NCBI GenBank assembly: GCA_001579985.1
Contig: LRSR01002509.1
Span: 1 to 63,487, forward strand
Source: Hypsibius dujardini
Lineage: Eukaryota; Tardigrada; Eutardigrada; Parachela; Hypsibiidae
Reading direction: 5' to 3'
DNA length: 63,487 bases
Positions 35,791-46,640 of this stretch are shown piece by piece. A program made the position numbers and the translations under genes. The notes beneath the pieces are model-generated. The model saw nothing but the letters and a program-made list of their open reading frames with translations. It was not told the origin of the DNA and did not search any database. Every line of letters starts with the position of its first letter. The first letter of the stretch is position 1.

Positions 35791-38700
35791 TCACCTATTG
35801 CAAAATTGAAATCACATCCCAAGGAAAGATAATTATTACCGTCAGCTTCACGATGAACGTAAACTGAATCGACATTTTTAAAACTAAATGGTGTTTTTTA
35901 GTCAAATTGTTATACGATGAACCGGTTACAAAGCTTAGAATAGGTTTTTTTAAAAACTGGCCATAAAACGTTACCCCAAACCGTAATTTGAATATGAACA
36001 GGAAACGTCAGCTGAGGCATAACAATTTTTCAAAGTGGTACTTGCAAATGTCATGAAGCAATGTTTTAGATATTGTATTAGCAAATACAAAACTTGGTAA
36101 AAGTTTCTATAGCGACAACTGTGAATAACGTAATGCTATTTTACGCAAATTTGCAGTACTGTTTGAGTTCGGTTCATTTCAATTTTCATTTCTACACTAG
36201 CCAGTAAAGTTTTTCATTGCTGGAACAAATTATATTGTTATATTATAAATATTTATGTTTTATATTATATTTTATATACTATATTTTATATTATATGTAT
36301 TATATTTAATATATTTTACATTTTACATTATATATATTTTTAATTTATTTTATAATTTACATGAGAATTATACTGGATTACAGTATTTTTAAACAAAATT
36401 TTGTTTTTGGAGCGCGCCTTTATTTTCATCGATCAAAACATTAGATTGTGATGGTTTTACACCGTAACAGCAGTTGTCTCCATTCAGGTTATCGTCAAGC
36501 GAGATCCAATTGATTGGTTTGAGCTTCCACATTAGATTTCTATAATTTTACAAATGAGCACGCTTAAATATTTTTGTTAGTAAAAAAAATAAAGTGGCTG
36601 TTTTAGTGTGTGACCTCAATAAAACTATCTCAAAACTACCTTTTTTTCATTATCAATTTTTTCGAAACCGCTTAAAACAACCCTTTTCACATTTTTTGAA
36701 TTCAAAAACAAACCAAATCATTTCGACTATCTTGTAAAGAATAAAAAAACAAACAAACAGGAGTGTGTGCTGATTCGTAATCACCTTATGCCACTCGCAT
36801 AGAGAACCATAACTCAAAATTTTCATCCTACTCTATTAGATTATTCGACCAAATTCTAATAACTTTCCTGTATTGTGAAATAATTTCCGAGTGCCAATAA
36901 ATTGATTTTCAAATAGACACATCGACATCCACAAAGTAATTATTTTAGATAATGTATTAGATTATGTATTCCGTGCGAAACTCATTTTTGCACAAAACAA
37001 AAAATGAATCAACGCGCGGCGTTTGTTTGAACTGAGCGACCAATCCATTTATAGAATGAAGACACTGTTTTTTTTCACACGTTTAAGAATTTTTAAAAAA
37101 TTTAAAAAGCGGGAAAAAGGCGCTTCAGCTAGCACTCAATTTTTCGTTGAGTCGGAGTTATTCGCCTCTTCGTTTTTGGAGGAGGAAACTGCAGAGGAGT
37201 CAACGAGACAAGTTTTATAAAGGCAAGCATGCTGTCAAGTCGATTCACTACCCTCTTATGAGATTCAATTTTGATAAGTTTTATAAAAAAGGTGATTGAT
37301 GGAATGACTGATTCTTTTAGAATAGCTTGTGTCGAGTTGTTATGTTGAAGTAAAAACTCCATATTGACCACATCCATTTCCTGTACAAATTTGGTTGAGT
37401 ATTTCGTTCGGTATTAAAAAAATGAACAAACCGAATGCTGGTTCCATTTTTTGCTGCTTACCTTTTAAAGAAATTCTGAAAGTTTCGTAGCACTGTAAAA
37501 AAATTTAAAGTGTTGGGTAGCACTACATTTTAAAACGCAGAAATGACAACGTGAATGGATTGACTGAGGCTACCGACTTCTTTTTTATTCGCTATAATTT
37601 ATTATGGTTGTTTTTTATGGTTTATATAGTCTGCATGGTTAATTTGAAATGGTTATTATTGGTGTGTCAGCCACGTTTGCGTTTACAAGTGGAGTGGTTG
37701 CTGTGGCCTGCCATTTGTGAAAATAAACAACGAGGTATACTTCCACACAAACACACACGCTTACACACATATGCTGAAATTGTATTTTATATTTCGTAGT
37801 AGTTCAATTACGTAGATCGAATGCGTGAAAAAAATTAGCCACGTTTGACTTAATTATTTTGGTTCAGCAGGATCAGCCTACAATTGCAAGACTCCCATTT
37901 TACCCGCCAGAATATCAGCCTCATTTGTTGATTTTCCTGGAATAGTTGTTTATAGTTTGCACGTAGTCTTTCGATGTTCTGTTTCGTCCAAATATCCTCG
38001 TTCAGTTATCAATTTTTCCGGAGAATTTGATTAGAATGCACGTAGCCCTTCATTGTCCTGTTCTTCCCACATGTTCAGGTGGCCGTCTGGTTCTTGAAAC
38101 AATGTCCTTTTGTTCTCGTTCAAATTTTTTATTCACTTTTCAAATCAGCAGTGTTACATAATGGGCTATTCTGCACAATATATATTCCACAATTCCAGAT
38201 ATGATTAGTCTGGGTACTAAAACACTTGAAGAGCAAGTTGAATTAGCTCAATCAGATCGGTGTCAGGAGGCTAAAAAATATAAACTAAAATTAATTCTGT
38301 TTACAGACAAAATAACACAACTGAAATTATTTGGATGAACGGATCAAATTTCTCGATGTACCTTTTCTCTTGCTGGGGAGCCTCTTGAACTCTATGTTGC
38401 TGAAATTTTGTTGAATTTTGGAAATACGTGAAGAAGCCGAGACTTGTAAGTAATTCGTTGATGGGATGAAAAGGCAGTGATGGCTTGTCGCCTAGCGGGG
38501 TCAACAGAATGGCGCTGCCAAACGGCAGAGATTTATTAGGTTTAAGGAAAACGTGAAAATTAAAGAGAAGGCAACAGTGATTGCAGAGACTTTTTCCATC
38601 TGCTCGTCGGAGACAAGACGATTTAGAAAAATCAAAGCCATAAAAGGCAATTAATAAATTATCTGACCGCCGTCCAACATTGGTCGAGTGGTCGTAAAAG

Positions 38701-39002
38701 AAAAAAAACAGAGCGGGCACTGGTCATCTAGCCTGGCACTGCACAGACAAACACAACATCTTTTGAACGCGACAGACTCGTGCAGCGTTACGATGGAAAG
38801 AAGGAAAAGACCCACAATGATTGTTTCGCTGCAACGGCGTCTTTTCAAATGGCAAAATTGATTGCCTCACAAGCGCACGTTAAAGACTCACGAAGCAAAG
38901 ATTGGTTTGCAGCACCAAAGTGAGATCTCATTATGCTGACGTCAGCTTTCTGGAAAGTTCCTACCTATCTGGCATACAGTAAAGCATGACTGCCGCGCTG
39001 CA

Positions 39003-39140
39003 TTCGAAAAAAGTGACTCAAACTTCTCATAGCTTCGAAGAAGATGGTTATCGCTGTCATTGCCGCGTCGCGCCGCTTTCGAAGAAAGGGACTCAAACTT
39101 CTCATAGCTTCGGGGTAGATTGTTATCTCTATCGTATGAA
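39003..39140. repeat. 75-bp tandem duplication
   Basis: TTCGAARAAAGKGACTCAAA recurs at 39003 and 39078, together with CTTCTCATAGCTTCG. The 75-bp period equals 25 codons, so a minus-strand frame shows a repeated RSYEKFES peptide. No gene structure supports translation. Confidence 0.85.
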
Positions 39141-39457
39141 TTATGGTTCTCTATGCGAGCGGTGTGAGATAAGTACGAATTACCACACAACTGTTGTTTT
39201 TTTTTTACTGTTTTTCCGAAATGGTCAAAATGGGGTGTTTTGTCTGTGAGCTCACAGACGAAATCGCAAAAACGTGAGAAGAGTTTTTTTTAAACGGTTT
39301 TGAAAAAAAGGATAATGAAAACAGGATAGTTTTGATGTAGTATTAGTTAGGTCACACCCTAAAATAGCCAATTCTAAAAATAGTGAAAATGAAAAAAAAT
39401 TGGAAAAACAATTGCGCCAGAACTCCCTTATCCCTATTACTTGTGTCTGTCTGCCTG

Positions 39458-39461
<4 letters not shown>

Positions 39462-39532
<71 letters not shown>

Positions 39533-39592
39533 TGTCTGTCTGTTTGTCTATCTGTTTGTCTATCTGTTTATTTGTCCGTCTGTCTGTCTGTC
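39462..39592. repeat. (GT)n followed by (CTGT)n, left flank of the Polinton
   Basis: A GT dinucleotide run passes into CTGT repeats that end exactly at the Polinton terminus. The same CTGT tract resumes at 54773 beyond the other end. Confidence 0.95.
39587..39592. repeat. Polinton target-site duplication, left copy
   Basis: TCTGTC immediately before the AGTAGTGG terminus, matching 54773-54778. Polinton integration gives 6-bp duplications. Because the target is a microsatellite, the match alone is weak evidence. Confidence 0.75.
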
Positions 39593-39711
39593 AGTAGTGG
39601 GAAACTGGGGGTTCTGCCACATTTTACAAGTTTTGTAAAAACCCCTACAAACCCTGTAAGAATCCCTAAAATCTAGGTAAAACCAATACAAATTCAACCA
39701 CCATTGTTTTT
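39593..39711 (+). repeat. Polinton left terminal inverted repeat
   Basis: Begins AGTAGTGGGAAACTGGGGG and matches the reverse complement of 54654-54772 with about two mismatches over ~117 bp, then decays. The 5'-AG start agrees with Polinton termini. Confidence 0.95.
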
Positions 39712-40038
39712 CACCATACACACCGTTCACAAATAATCACACCAAACAAAATATGAAAAGCAGAAGCGGAAAGAATTTACGATAAAACCACCAATAATAA
39801 AGCAAGTGCAAAAGTTCTGCAGGCTCCGTTGATACAGTAGCCTAACAAATGAAGAACACTACAATAAACCGCTACGACATAACATTTTTTTGTAAAAAAA
39901 AAGAAAAAAGATTTTAACGCATTATTCCATAAAGAAGACAATCTCGATGAAATATTGTGCTAAGATCAGAATCTCATACATTGTGAAAATTTAGATTCAG
40001 ATTCATTGTGAAGATTTATTTACACTATTATAAAAAAT

Positions 40039-40732
40039 TCATAAATTAAGACTAGCAAAGATACCACTCATAGAGTGGTAGAATAAAATCAATTGAAATT
40101 GGGGAGAATTAACGAATTGCTGAATTGCATCAGCGGTGTGCTCGTGATGGTGATGAAGGTGTGGTTCGAATTGGGTTTGGCAATTCTCTATCATCCAGCC
40201 AACGAAGACACCCCAATTGTTGTTGAACACGAAATAATACGTCATATGCAGTTGATGCAGCTGCAACAATAAATATATGTTACTAACATTGCTGTGGTGC
40301 TGTGGCGCTGATTGATTGATTGTTTGTATTATTTGCTTGCTTGATTGATTAATTGTTAGCTGATTGATACGATTAATTGACTGGTTGCCTGCATACTGGT
40401 CTGCTCATTCTGACGTCGCTTTTTCATGGGGGTACTGGTGTTGATACATGTTCTCCTCCGATATTTACGTGAACTTGTGTGAGTGGTTTAACCGGGGGAG
40501 CGTAGCTAATCTGATGCTTGTTTTCAACGTTTTACAGTGTTGGATTTCAATATTCAATCAACCAATCAACCAACCGCAACAATAGCAAACATACCGTAGT
40601 GATGGGGACCCTCTCTGCGTCTTCCACCTCTCTGATCCTCCCTCCAAACACCCGTGCCACCCCGGGACATTTTTCAATCGGCAATCCCCCATTTCGTAAC
40701 GCTTGATAGATGTTGTACTTTCGCGTGGCCAT
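40039..40732 (-). CDS. Two-exon cargo gene in the Polinton left arm, unknown function
   Basis: Exon 1 is 40595-40732 (starts MATRKYNIYQALRNGG) and exon 2 is 40039-40260 (starts LHQLHMTYYFVF, ends TGA). The intron is GT-AG and both borders are phase 0, giving a 119-residue protein. A TTTTTTCAG acceptor lies four bases before the ATG, so a 5'-UTR intron is likely; an upstream piece near 40846-40950 with a GTATGTG donor may be the leader exon. The second exon has a hydrophobic aromatic segment (WGVFVGWMI), then a His-rich stretch. Base composition is unlike the AT-rich, intronless Polinton core, suggesting capture from a host genome. I recognise no family. Confidence 0.55.
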
Positions 40733-42215
40733 GATCTGAAAAAAACAACAGATTAATTTGAGGGAGCTTGGCGACCCCGTCTCCTCCCGCAATTACGAGC
40801 TCCCTGAGCTGTGCCCCCCACTCGCTTAATCAATTTCTGAACCCATCACACATACCTTTGGGGAATTTCAATCAGCAGGAAAAATTTTGCTCCTTGAATC
40901 TTACGAGATTGCTGATGGATGGGAAGGGATGGGAAGGGAAGATTTGAAAGCCTGATGCAATGCCACGTTGCCACGTTGCCTCCACCAGAAATTTTAACTA
41001 CCTTTCGAGCATGCGGCATGCGCATGCCGCATGCTAAAGCGTTACCGCATTGCTTCACTCTCAATGGTTGGTTTATTGCCCTAAGGCGTGCATTCCGCCC
41101 GCTTTCCCCCATACATTTAGATCGGTGTGTGTGTGTGTGTGTGTTGATGTGTGTGTGCTGCACTGAGGCGGCGCTTAGCTGTCCCTTGAGATCGGGAGCG
41201 CACGGTACGTCATTTGCGCTTTGCACAATTCCAACCACCATACTGCAAGGACGCAAACAACATTGGAAAAAGAAATCCTATTGCCTACGCCATACAGCTT
41301 CCCTAGTAGAAGAAGTTTGTCGTAGACTAGTATTGTAGGCTCAGGTTATGCCCAGTCTAGGCCATACCTTTTACTGGTTTATGGACTTGAATTTTTTACA
41401 ATCCCTACAAATGACCCCTGTATATGATTTTGCTGTGTGTAGTGTGTGGTAGCGGTAGCCTAATACGGCTTTTCATAGAAGAATCAATCAAATGTAATTT
41501 CCAAAATTATTATTATCATTAAAACATCATTATTATCATTAATTTCCAAACGATGAAGGGAGACCCCAGATAAATTTAAACGGATGTAAAACAAACAGGG
41601 TACCGGACACAGTCAAAGGGTATCACACCAACCTTAGGGTATCTAGCTTATTAAGGCTACCGAACTAGTTAACGGTACCGCCACGGCCAGGGGTACCAAC
41701 CGTTCTAGGCTACGACAGTTTTGGGATGTGTTAGACGAACGAATAATGTCACTTCAGGGGTGAAAAAATTAAGTCAAGGTCTGCTGGACACATGGCCAAA
41801 CCGACAAACAACCAGACGGATAGACAGACCTAATAGCAGAACCATCATCCGTTCGTTGCTCGGCCTGTCCATCCGTCTGTCCGCATATCCACCCTCATCC
41901 ATCAGATTGATGGTTCATTTACTGATCTCGGCTTGTTCATCCATATGCCTGGACGATCCGTTTAGCTACCTAGTCAGCGAGACCAAACCGAGTAGGTCGC
42001 CCCTCACGGTAGCTATCCATCCATACGGCCAACTCATCAGAATTGCGAAAAAATACGTTATTCTAGGTTGGTTCGACACCCCCGATCGGTTCGAAACACG
42101 TTTGTTACTCAAATTTATACCCAAAAATGTTACTCTTATATAAAAAAAATTCTTATTTCAAATTTGAGTCAATACTATCATTTCAGAAATAACAGACACA
42201 ACTCAACAAAATTCC
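40733..42215. other. Polinton left arm, no recognised gene
   Basis: About 1.5 kb of mixed composition with a short GT run near 41126-41152 and a 28-bp perfect palindrome. Possible leader exon for the 40039-40732 gene near 40846-40950. An open frame at 41721-42143 has no features of a real protein. Confidence 0.5.
41008..41035. repeat. Perfect 28-bp palindrome
   Basis: AGCATGCGGCATGC followed directly by its exact reverse complement, with no loop. It is built from GCATGC units (SphI sites). Confidence 0.97.
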
Positions 42216-42437
42216 TCAAGCCATACCAAAGTATTTAACCGGTTTTTTCTCTCGTCTTGGATATCTGTTTTGAAGACGAACCGGTACAATGTTTCCCCTA
42301 CTTTTTGCTTTCTTTTTTGGTTTTTGTTTTAAACTTTCTTGAACTAACTTATTCAAATCATCAACTGATAAATCAAAAATATTTTTATCAACCTCTTTCT
42401 CAGCTTCTTTTTCAATAGGCCTACTGTTATGCGACAT
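42216..42437 (-). CDS. Small highly basic Polinton protein
   Basis: 73 residues with clusters of Lys/Arg (KQKPKKKAKSRG, RYPRREKKP) after an acidic N-terminal half. Size and charge would suit a DNA-condensing or core protein, but no family is recognised. It follows the protease on the same strand, 55 bp downstream of the protease stop. Confidence 0.55.
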   Translation of the reverse strand: MSHNSRPIEKEAEKEVDKNIFDLSVDDLNKLVQESLKQKPKKKAKSRGNIVPVRLQNRYPRREKKPVKYFGMA

Positions 42438-42492
42438 TTCAAATCTTGTTTTTGAACAGGTATATTTTTAGAAAGAAACGAATTCATGATTT

Positions 42493-42999
42493 CTAAATTA
42501 TGTTTTCTATTTCAGAGTAGTGTTCTGGCCTATCTTCCAAAAATAATTTAGAATATTCTAATAAACCCATCTCTGAGTTGATGAAACTTATACAATACCA
42601 CCCACAGGTTACATCGATTGAATCCTCATTCTGTATTGCAAACGGCATGGTTATAATTTTTTTAAACCTTTTCATTTTTTTAACAAAATAATCCCCCAAT
42701 AAGACTTGTGGTAAATTCCAAGAGTCAAACAATTCCAAATTACTTTTAGCTTTCTTCAGACAAAACCAATGTGATCCACTTAAATCACTAGCATCAACAT
42801 TAATAATTATAAAATCCCCCATTTTTCTCAACATTTTCGGATCAATTTTATCATTCGCGTGACACCCTTTATAAAAAACATTTTTAAAATAGTAATTATC
42901 AAAATCTGTGTTACTGAGCGGATAAAACTCATTTATTTTGATTGCTCTCTTACGATAATTTTCTCTCGATTTGTTTATTATTTCCTGGAGTTTTTTTAA
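42493..42999 (-). CDS. Adenain-like cysteine protease (Polinton PRO)
   Basis: Maturation protease of the adenovirus-protease/Ulp1 fold. GSHWFCL supplies the catalytic His, an ELFDSW block follows, and TCGWYCISFI holds the nucleophile Cys with the family's hydrophobic helix. From the first ATG (42834) the product is 113 residues, short for this family. The same frame stays open back to 42999 without an ATG, adding ~55 plausible residues (INEFYPLSNTDFDNYYFKN), which overlap the 3' end of the upstream gene by 50 bp. The real start is therefore unclear: a non-AUG start, frameshifting from the upstream gene, or a lost ATG are all possible. Confidence 0.8.
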   Translation of the reverse strand, partial: LKKLQEIINKSRENYRKRAIKINEFYPLSNTDFDNYYFKNVFYKGCHANDKIDPKMLRKMGDFIIINVDASDLSGSHWFCLKKAKSNLELFDSWNLPQVLLGDYFVKKMKRFKKIITMPFAIQNEDSIDVTCGWYCISFINSEMGLLEYSKLFLEDRPEHYSEIENII

Positions 43000-43393
43000 C
43001 TATCGGCGCAACCCCATTCCCTTGTTGAATAGACAAATATTTACCTGCATATTCATTAGCCATATTTATTCCTTTGATTGCTGTAGGTGCATATGTCTGA
43101 ACTGCAGTGAAAAATCTCGGTAAAAATGCTGCAATTTTTGTTTTTAAGTTATTGAAAAATCCACTAATTTTTCCTCCTCCAAATTGTATATATCTGGCAT
43201 TGTTAAAATCAGCCAATGTAGGCATTGCTACTTCTGTTAACCTGCTTGAATGATTACTTATATTTTCCATTTTATTTCTAGCAAAGTCTATTTCTAAAAT
43301 TTCATCAAAAAGCAATACCGTATGTAAGTCATAGTTTGCCGCAATGGTATTAAAAATTATATACAATTGTAGTTGTGCGTTATTTTTTTCCAT
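42950..43393 (-). CDS. Candidate minor virion protein between capsid and protease
   Basis: 147 residues. An acidic N-terminal half is followed by an amphipathic segment (ISGFFNNLKTKIAAFLPRFF), an Ala/Gly/Tyr-rich stretch and a basic tail. Its position directly between the major capsid gene and the protease, plus the amphipathic segment, resembles adenovirus pVI-type membrane-lytic proteins carried by Polintons. That comparison is inference. It starts 24 bp after the capsid stop and overlaps the protease frame at its 3' end. Confidence 0.55.
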   Translation of the reverse strand: MEKNNAQLQLYIIFNTIAANYDLHTVLLFDEILEIDFARNKMENISNHSSRLTEVAMPTLADFNNARYIQFGGGKISGFFNNLKTKIAAFLPRFFTAVQTYAPTAIKGINMANEYAGKYLSIQQGNGVAPIVKKTPGNNKQIERKLS

Positions 43394-43417
43394 ATTTGAC
43401 CCTTCAAAAGAATCATA

Positions 43418-44752
43418 TTAAGGGTCATTTGACAGAGGCACTCCATAAATCGTGTTTCTTTTATTATAGCAAGAACCTACGGTTCCGTCTTTATATTTTA
43501 GGCTAAATGTGTCGGTGTGATGAAGTCCAAGTGCTTCCTTCAACATTTGATAGGCTCTAGAATAAATACTGGAAATGCCATTCATTTTAAGATTTAAATC
43601 ATTATTAGTAGGAACTATTTTCCCATTGTAATCAATCCAGTATTTAAATACATCAGCTGTTACAAAATAATGAGAATCAGTACCATAGCTACTTTTTGCA
43701 TTTGTGTCAGTAAGAAAAAATAGTAGTGCTTTCGGATTGACTTGAAAATTAATTCCAAGTTTTATATTAACATTAATTATGCTACCAGAATTTTGACTTA
43801 GAAAACTGGATTGATATAAAAGTCTTTCGTATCTAATTTGTCTTGGAGTATTATTTAAGTATTGATGATAAGCAATTAATGCATGGGAATATAATTTTTT
43901 CCTTCTTACTAAGCTTACTAAATTTGAAACTGATGAATTAAACGTTACAGTTTTACCTTTTAAAAGATTTTCTATACTATTGACTTTTACAAAAATTGTA
44001 TCAGCAATAAAAGTGGTATACGTATTTTGTGGTTGCATAGTAATTCTGATTCCAAAACCTGGTGGAAGTACATCATTCACATTGAAAAATGGATGATTAA
44101 TTCTGAATGCAATTCGTTTGGAATTCTGATTATTTTTTGCAGCCAATAGCATTTGTTTTCTTTCTATGCTACTATTGGTACATTTTGGTGTCAGAGTTGT
44201 ATCTCCCCATAAGTAATCACATCCAATTACAGATGCGCTATTTTTTGAATCATGTTTAATTAGAGCATGACTTTCATTGTAGTAACCATATAGACTTCCC
44301 TGAGTCTGAATTTCATCTTAAGTATAGGTCAAAGAATTCATCATTTGATTTTGTTGACTGAAATTTAATACATACTCAATAATTCTAGCTCCGTGATTAG
44401 CCACAGTAGAATCTACTGAAAGTGTATTAATCCAGCTACTATGAAAACTATCAAAAAAATTTACTAGATGTGCTTCTAAAATTTGCGTAGCCTGCCCATC
44501 AACAAACATTTGTACGTTTAAATTGTATTGAAAGAAAATTTGGGATAAATCAATGCATGACATTGAGTCCCCATCTATATCGAAAATTATTTCCGACGTA
44601 CTAGAGTTGTTCTGATCTATTATAATTGTTGAACAAATTTTTGGAGATAATGTTTGATAAATAAGGTCTTCAACCACATTGTTTATGGGTTGAATTTGGG
44701 TCACAAACTGAGATGGAATGTCTGTAGTGTGAATATTCGCAATAGACAACAT
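43418..44752 (-). pseudogene. Polinton major capsid protein (double jelly-roll) with an in-frame stop
   Basis: One frame spans 445 codons but is cut by TAA at 44318-44320, leaving 144 codons before and a long open frame after. The first half has the N-terminal jelly-roll pattern with SEIIFDIDGDSMSCIDLS and the VNFFDSFHSSWI helix region usual for Polinton capsids. The second half has LPPGFGIRITM and, near the end, DVFKYWIDYNGKIVP and YSRAYQML. Identification rests on these patterns and on its place between the minor capsid and protease genes. The stop is a single codon in an otherwise well-preserved frame. It could also be a base-calling error. Confidence 0.75.
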
Positions 44753-44803
44753 CTTTTAAATTGTTAATTTGACTATCTTCAGGAAAGATTTATTTGAAAA
44801 CAT

Positions 44804-45565
44804 TTAATTTGTTAACATCTTCATTGAAAACCAAATTTCAAAATTAACATCATTTTCCAATAGATTTGTCCTATCGAATTCCAGTAGTTGCCCTGTATTG
44901 TAATATAATTTCAAAGTTCCACTGAATTGAGTTTGGGGAAATACATCCACACCAACAAAGTCATTACTTGATAAAAACATATGATCACTGTCATCTTTCC
45001 CATCCATTAGTCTTAATAGACCAACGATTCCAGAGATACTGCTATTAGAATGAGGTATAATACGGGTAAATCCACTTTGAACAATATTAGGTAATGTAAC
45101 ATAAATTAATTCTTTACGCCCAGACTTACTCCAAAAAGTTTTGCCAATATTAATACCTTCCCCATAAATTCCTTTCTCAAATCCTATATGCAGCAAAGGA
45201 CTATTTTCGACCAATTCTATACTATTATTTGGATTCACAGTTAATTGTAGAAATCTTTTATCGTTAGAGTAAAGAGCAAAAACACCAGAATTATTTAAAG
45301 TTTTATTTATCTCTGTTAGCAGTGATTCTACAGTTCTGTAGTTATCAAGTTTGATTTGTTTATTAATTTTATTGACAATTAAAATATTTTCTGAAGAAAG
45401 TAAGGTGTTATGATTACATCTCATGTAACCGTTATTAGTGTCACACACATATTTTTTCTCTTTATTATAATTCCAACATACTTGAGGGTGTAATAGTAAT
45501 CCTTCCCCTTTATTCGAAACAGATGAAAATCCAAACTTGAAATTATCTCCCACATAGCTCACCAT
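44804..45565 (-). CDS. Polinton minor capsid (penton-like) protein
   Basis: 253 residues, intact. Beta-rich throughout with a C-terminal strand series (VFPQTQFSGTLKLYYNTG, ENDVNFEIWFSMKML) typical of single-jelly-roll vertex proteins; it precedes the major capsid gene by 51 bp on the same strand, the usual Polinton order. Assigned by size, strand pattern and synteny rather than by a diagnostic motif. Confidence 0.65.
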   Translation of the reverse strand: MVSYVGDNFKFGFSSVSNKGEGLLLHPQVCWNYNKEKKYVCDTNNGYMRCNHNTLLSSENILIVNKINKQIKLDNYRTVESLLTEINKTLNNSGVFALYSNDKRFLQLTVNPNNSIELVENSPLLHIGFEKGIYGEGINIGKTFWSKSGRKELIYVTLPNIVQSGFTRIIPHSNSSISGIVGLLRLMDGKDDSDHMFLSSNDFVGVDVFPQTQFSGTLKLYYNTGQLLEFDRTNLLENDVNFEIWFSMKMLTN

Positions 45566-45619
45566 TTTTATTTTATTTCACTTATATTGTAGATAAAATA
45601 AATTTAATTAATTTCAAAA
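45566..45619. promoter_or_regulatory. Divergent AT-rich promoter region
   Basis: 54 bp, almost all A/T, between the minor capsid ATG (minus) and the plus-strand gene at 45620. It must contain signals for both directions. Confidence 0.4.
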
Positions 45620-46241
45620 ATGAGCCATTCATTTGTTGTAAGTGACAGTGTCGGGAATAAGCATAGTGTTAAGGCTAAGAGTTATATAGAAGCTGCACAA
45701 ATTGATTTGAATGATATTTTAAAAGAAGGGGAACAGACAACTGTTTTAGTTCAAGGTAAAAAGCTTGAAAAAGAATTCAAAATAATTAAAAAAGATGGAA
45801 AAGTGAAAGTTTCTCAACTTGGTGAAGGTTGGAAACAAGAAATTAAACCGCAAAGTGGAAATGGGTGGAACCAAGTAATTCAGTCGCAAACTGGTTCGTC
45901 AGTACTGAGAGCTCCAAAAATAAAACAAACAAAAGTTAAAAATATCCAATACACAGGAAAAAATAAGAAAGTTCAAGGGAAGACACACAAAGAAGCAGTA
46001 CATTATATGCTTGGTAAAGGATTTATTCCTGAAGATTTACGGTTGCCTGAAAATCCTTTGGAACCAATAAAAATAGGCAAAATTAATCATCAGTATTATC
46101 TGATTCCAGACAGTCAAAGAGGAGGATTTCTGCCATTTTTCTGCATTGATTCCAGCTGGAATTGCTGCTATAAAGGCAGCTGCGCTAGGAGATGCTACAG
46201 CATTAGGAGGATACGCTGTTAATAAAATCGTTGAGAAATAA
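45620..46241 (+). CDS. Candidate virion protein with hydrophobic tail, frameshifted
   Basis: The first ~170 residues are Lys-rich, with a WKQEIK/GWNQVIQ internal near-repeat, then EDLRLPENPLEPIKIG. After GGFLP at ~46135 the frame runs into an unlikely Cys-rich end (stop 46222). A neighbouring frame from the same point encodes a Gly/Ala-rich hydrophobic tail (IPAGIAAIKAAALGDATALG) ending at TAA 46239-46241. The break lies in a TTTTT run, so it is a one-base indel or a sequencing error. Small Gly/Ala-rich hydrophobic proteins of this kind are common in Polintons and adenovirus-like elements. Function unproven. Confidence 0.6.
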
Positions 46242-46274
46242 ATAAAATTTATCAGCTAGTATATAGTCATTCAA

Positions 46275-46640
46275 ATGGAGTCACCATTCAATAAACTGTG
46301 GCCAGAGATTTGCGAGTTCAACGAATTAATTGAAAATTTCAGGCTTTTCATCAGAGATTTAAAAGAGATAAAAGAAAAAGATAAGAATACACTTGCTGCC
46401 AGACTAAAAAGATGCAGACTATCGATTGAGAAGTTACATTTAAGCCCCATCACTCGATATGACTATTTGCATGAAACAGGTAGTATAATTGAGAATTTAT
46501 TCACCGTTGTCAAAAAATCAAAAAGATTAAAAAATATTGATTTAATTTTACTTAGTATATTGAGAAATTATTGCAAAGTTCTGAACGAAAAAATGTATGT
46601 AATTTCTGTTGAACCAGTTCTGTATCCGAAATTGCCATAA
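46275..46640 (+). CDS. Polinton hypothetical protein, helical
   Basis: 121 residues, charged and predicted helical (NFRLFIRDLKEIKEKDKNT, LARLKRCRLSIEKL). Its TAA overlaps the ATG of the fibre-like gene by one base (TAATG), suggesting coupled expression or a shared transcript. No family recognised. Confidence 0.55.
   Translation: MESPFNKLWPEICEFNELIENFRLFIRDLKEIKEKDKNTLAARLKRCRLSIEKLHLSPITRYDYLHETGSIIENLFTVVKKSKRLKNIDLILLSILRNYCKVLNEKMYVISVEPVLYPKLP

Larger units (their letters stand above)
34126..39461. other. Long region without a recognised intact gene
   Basis: About 5.3 kb, very AT-rich around 36.2-36.4 kb (TATATTT tracts). Possible minus-strand exons exist near 34770-35000 (hydrophobic segment followed by a His/Arg-rich stretch), 35110-35480 (Tyr/Asn-rich), 37180-37370 and 38300-38840 (hydrophobic N-terminus, then Cys-rich). 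None could be joined or identified, so none is called. A decayed integrase piece and a 75-bp duplication are listed separately. Confidence 0.5.

Noticed and set aside
41721-42143. 140-codon plus-strand frame in the Polinton left arm
   Set aside because: Starts and ends arbitrarily, low-complexity Ser/Arg/Ile composition, no domain; opposite strand to the neighbouring cargo gene.
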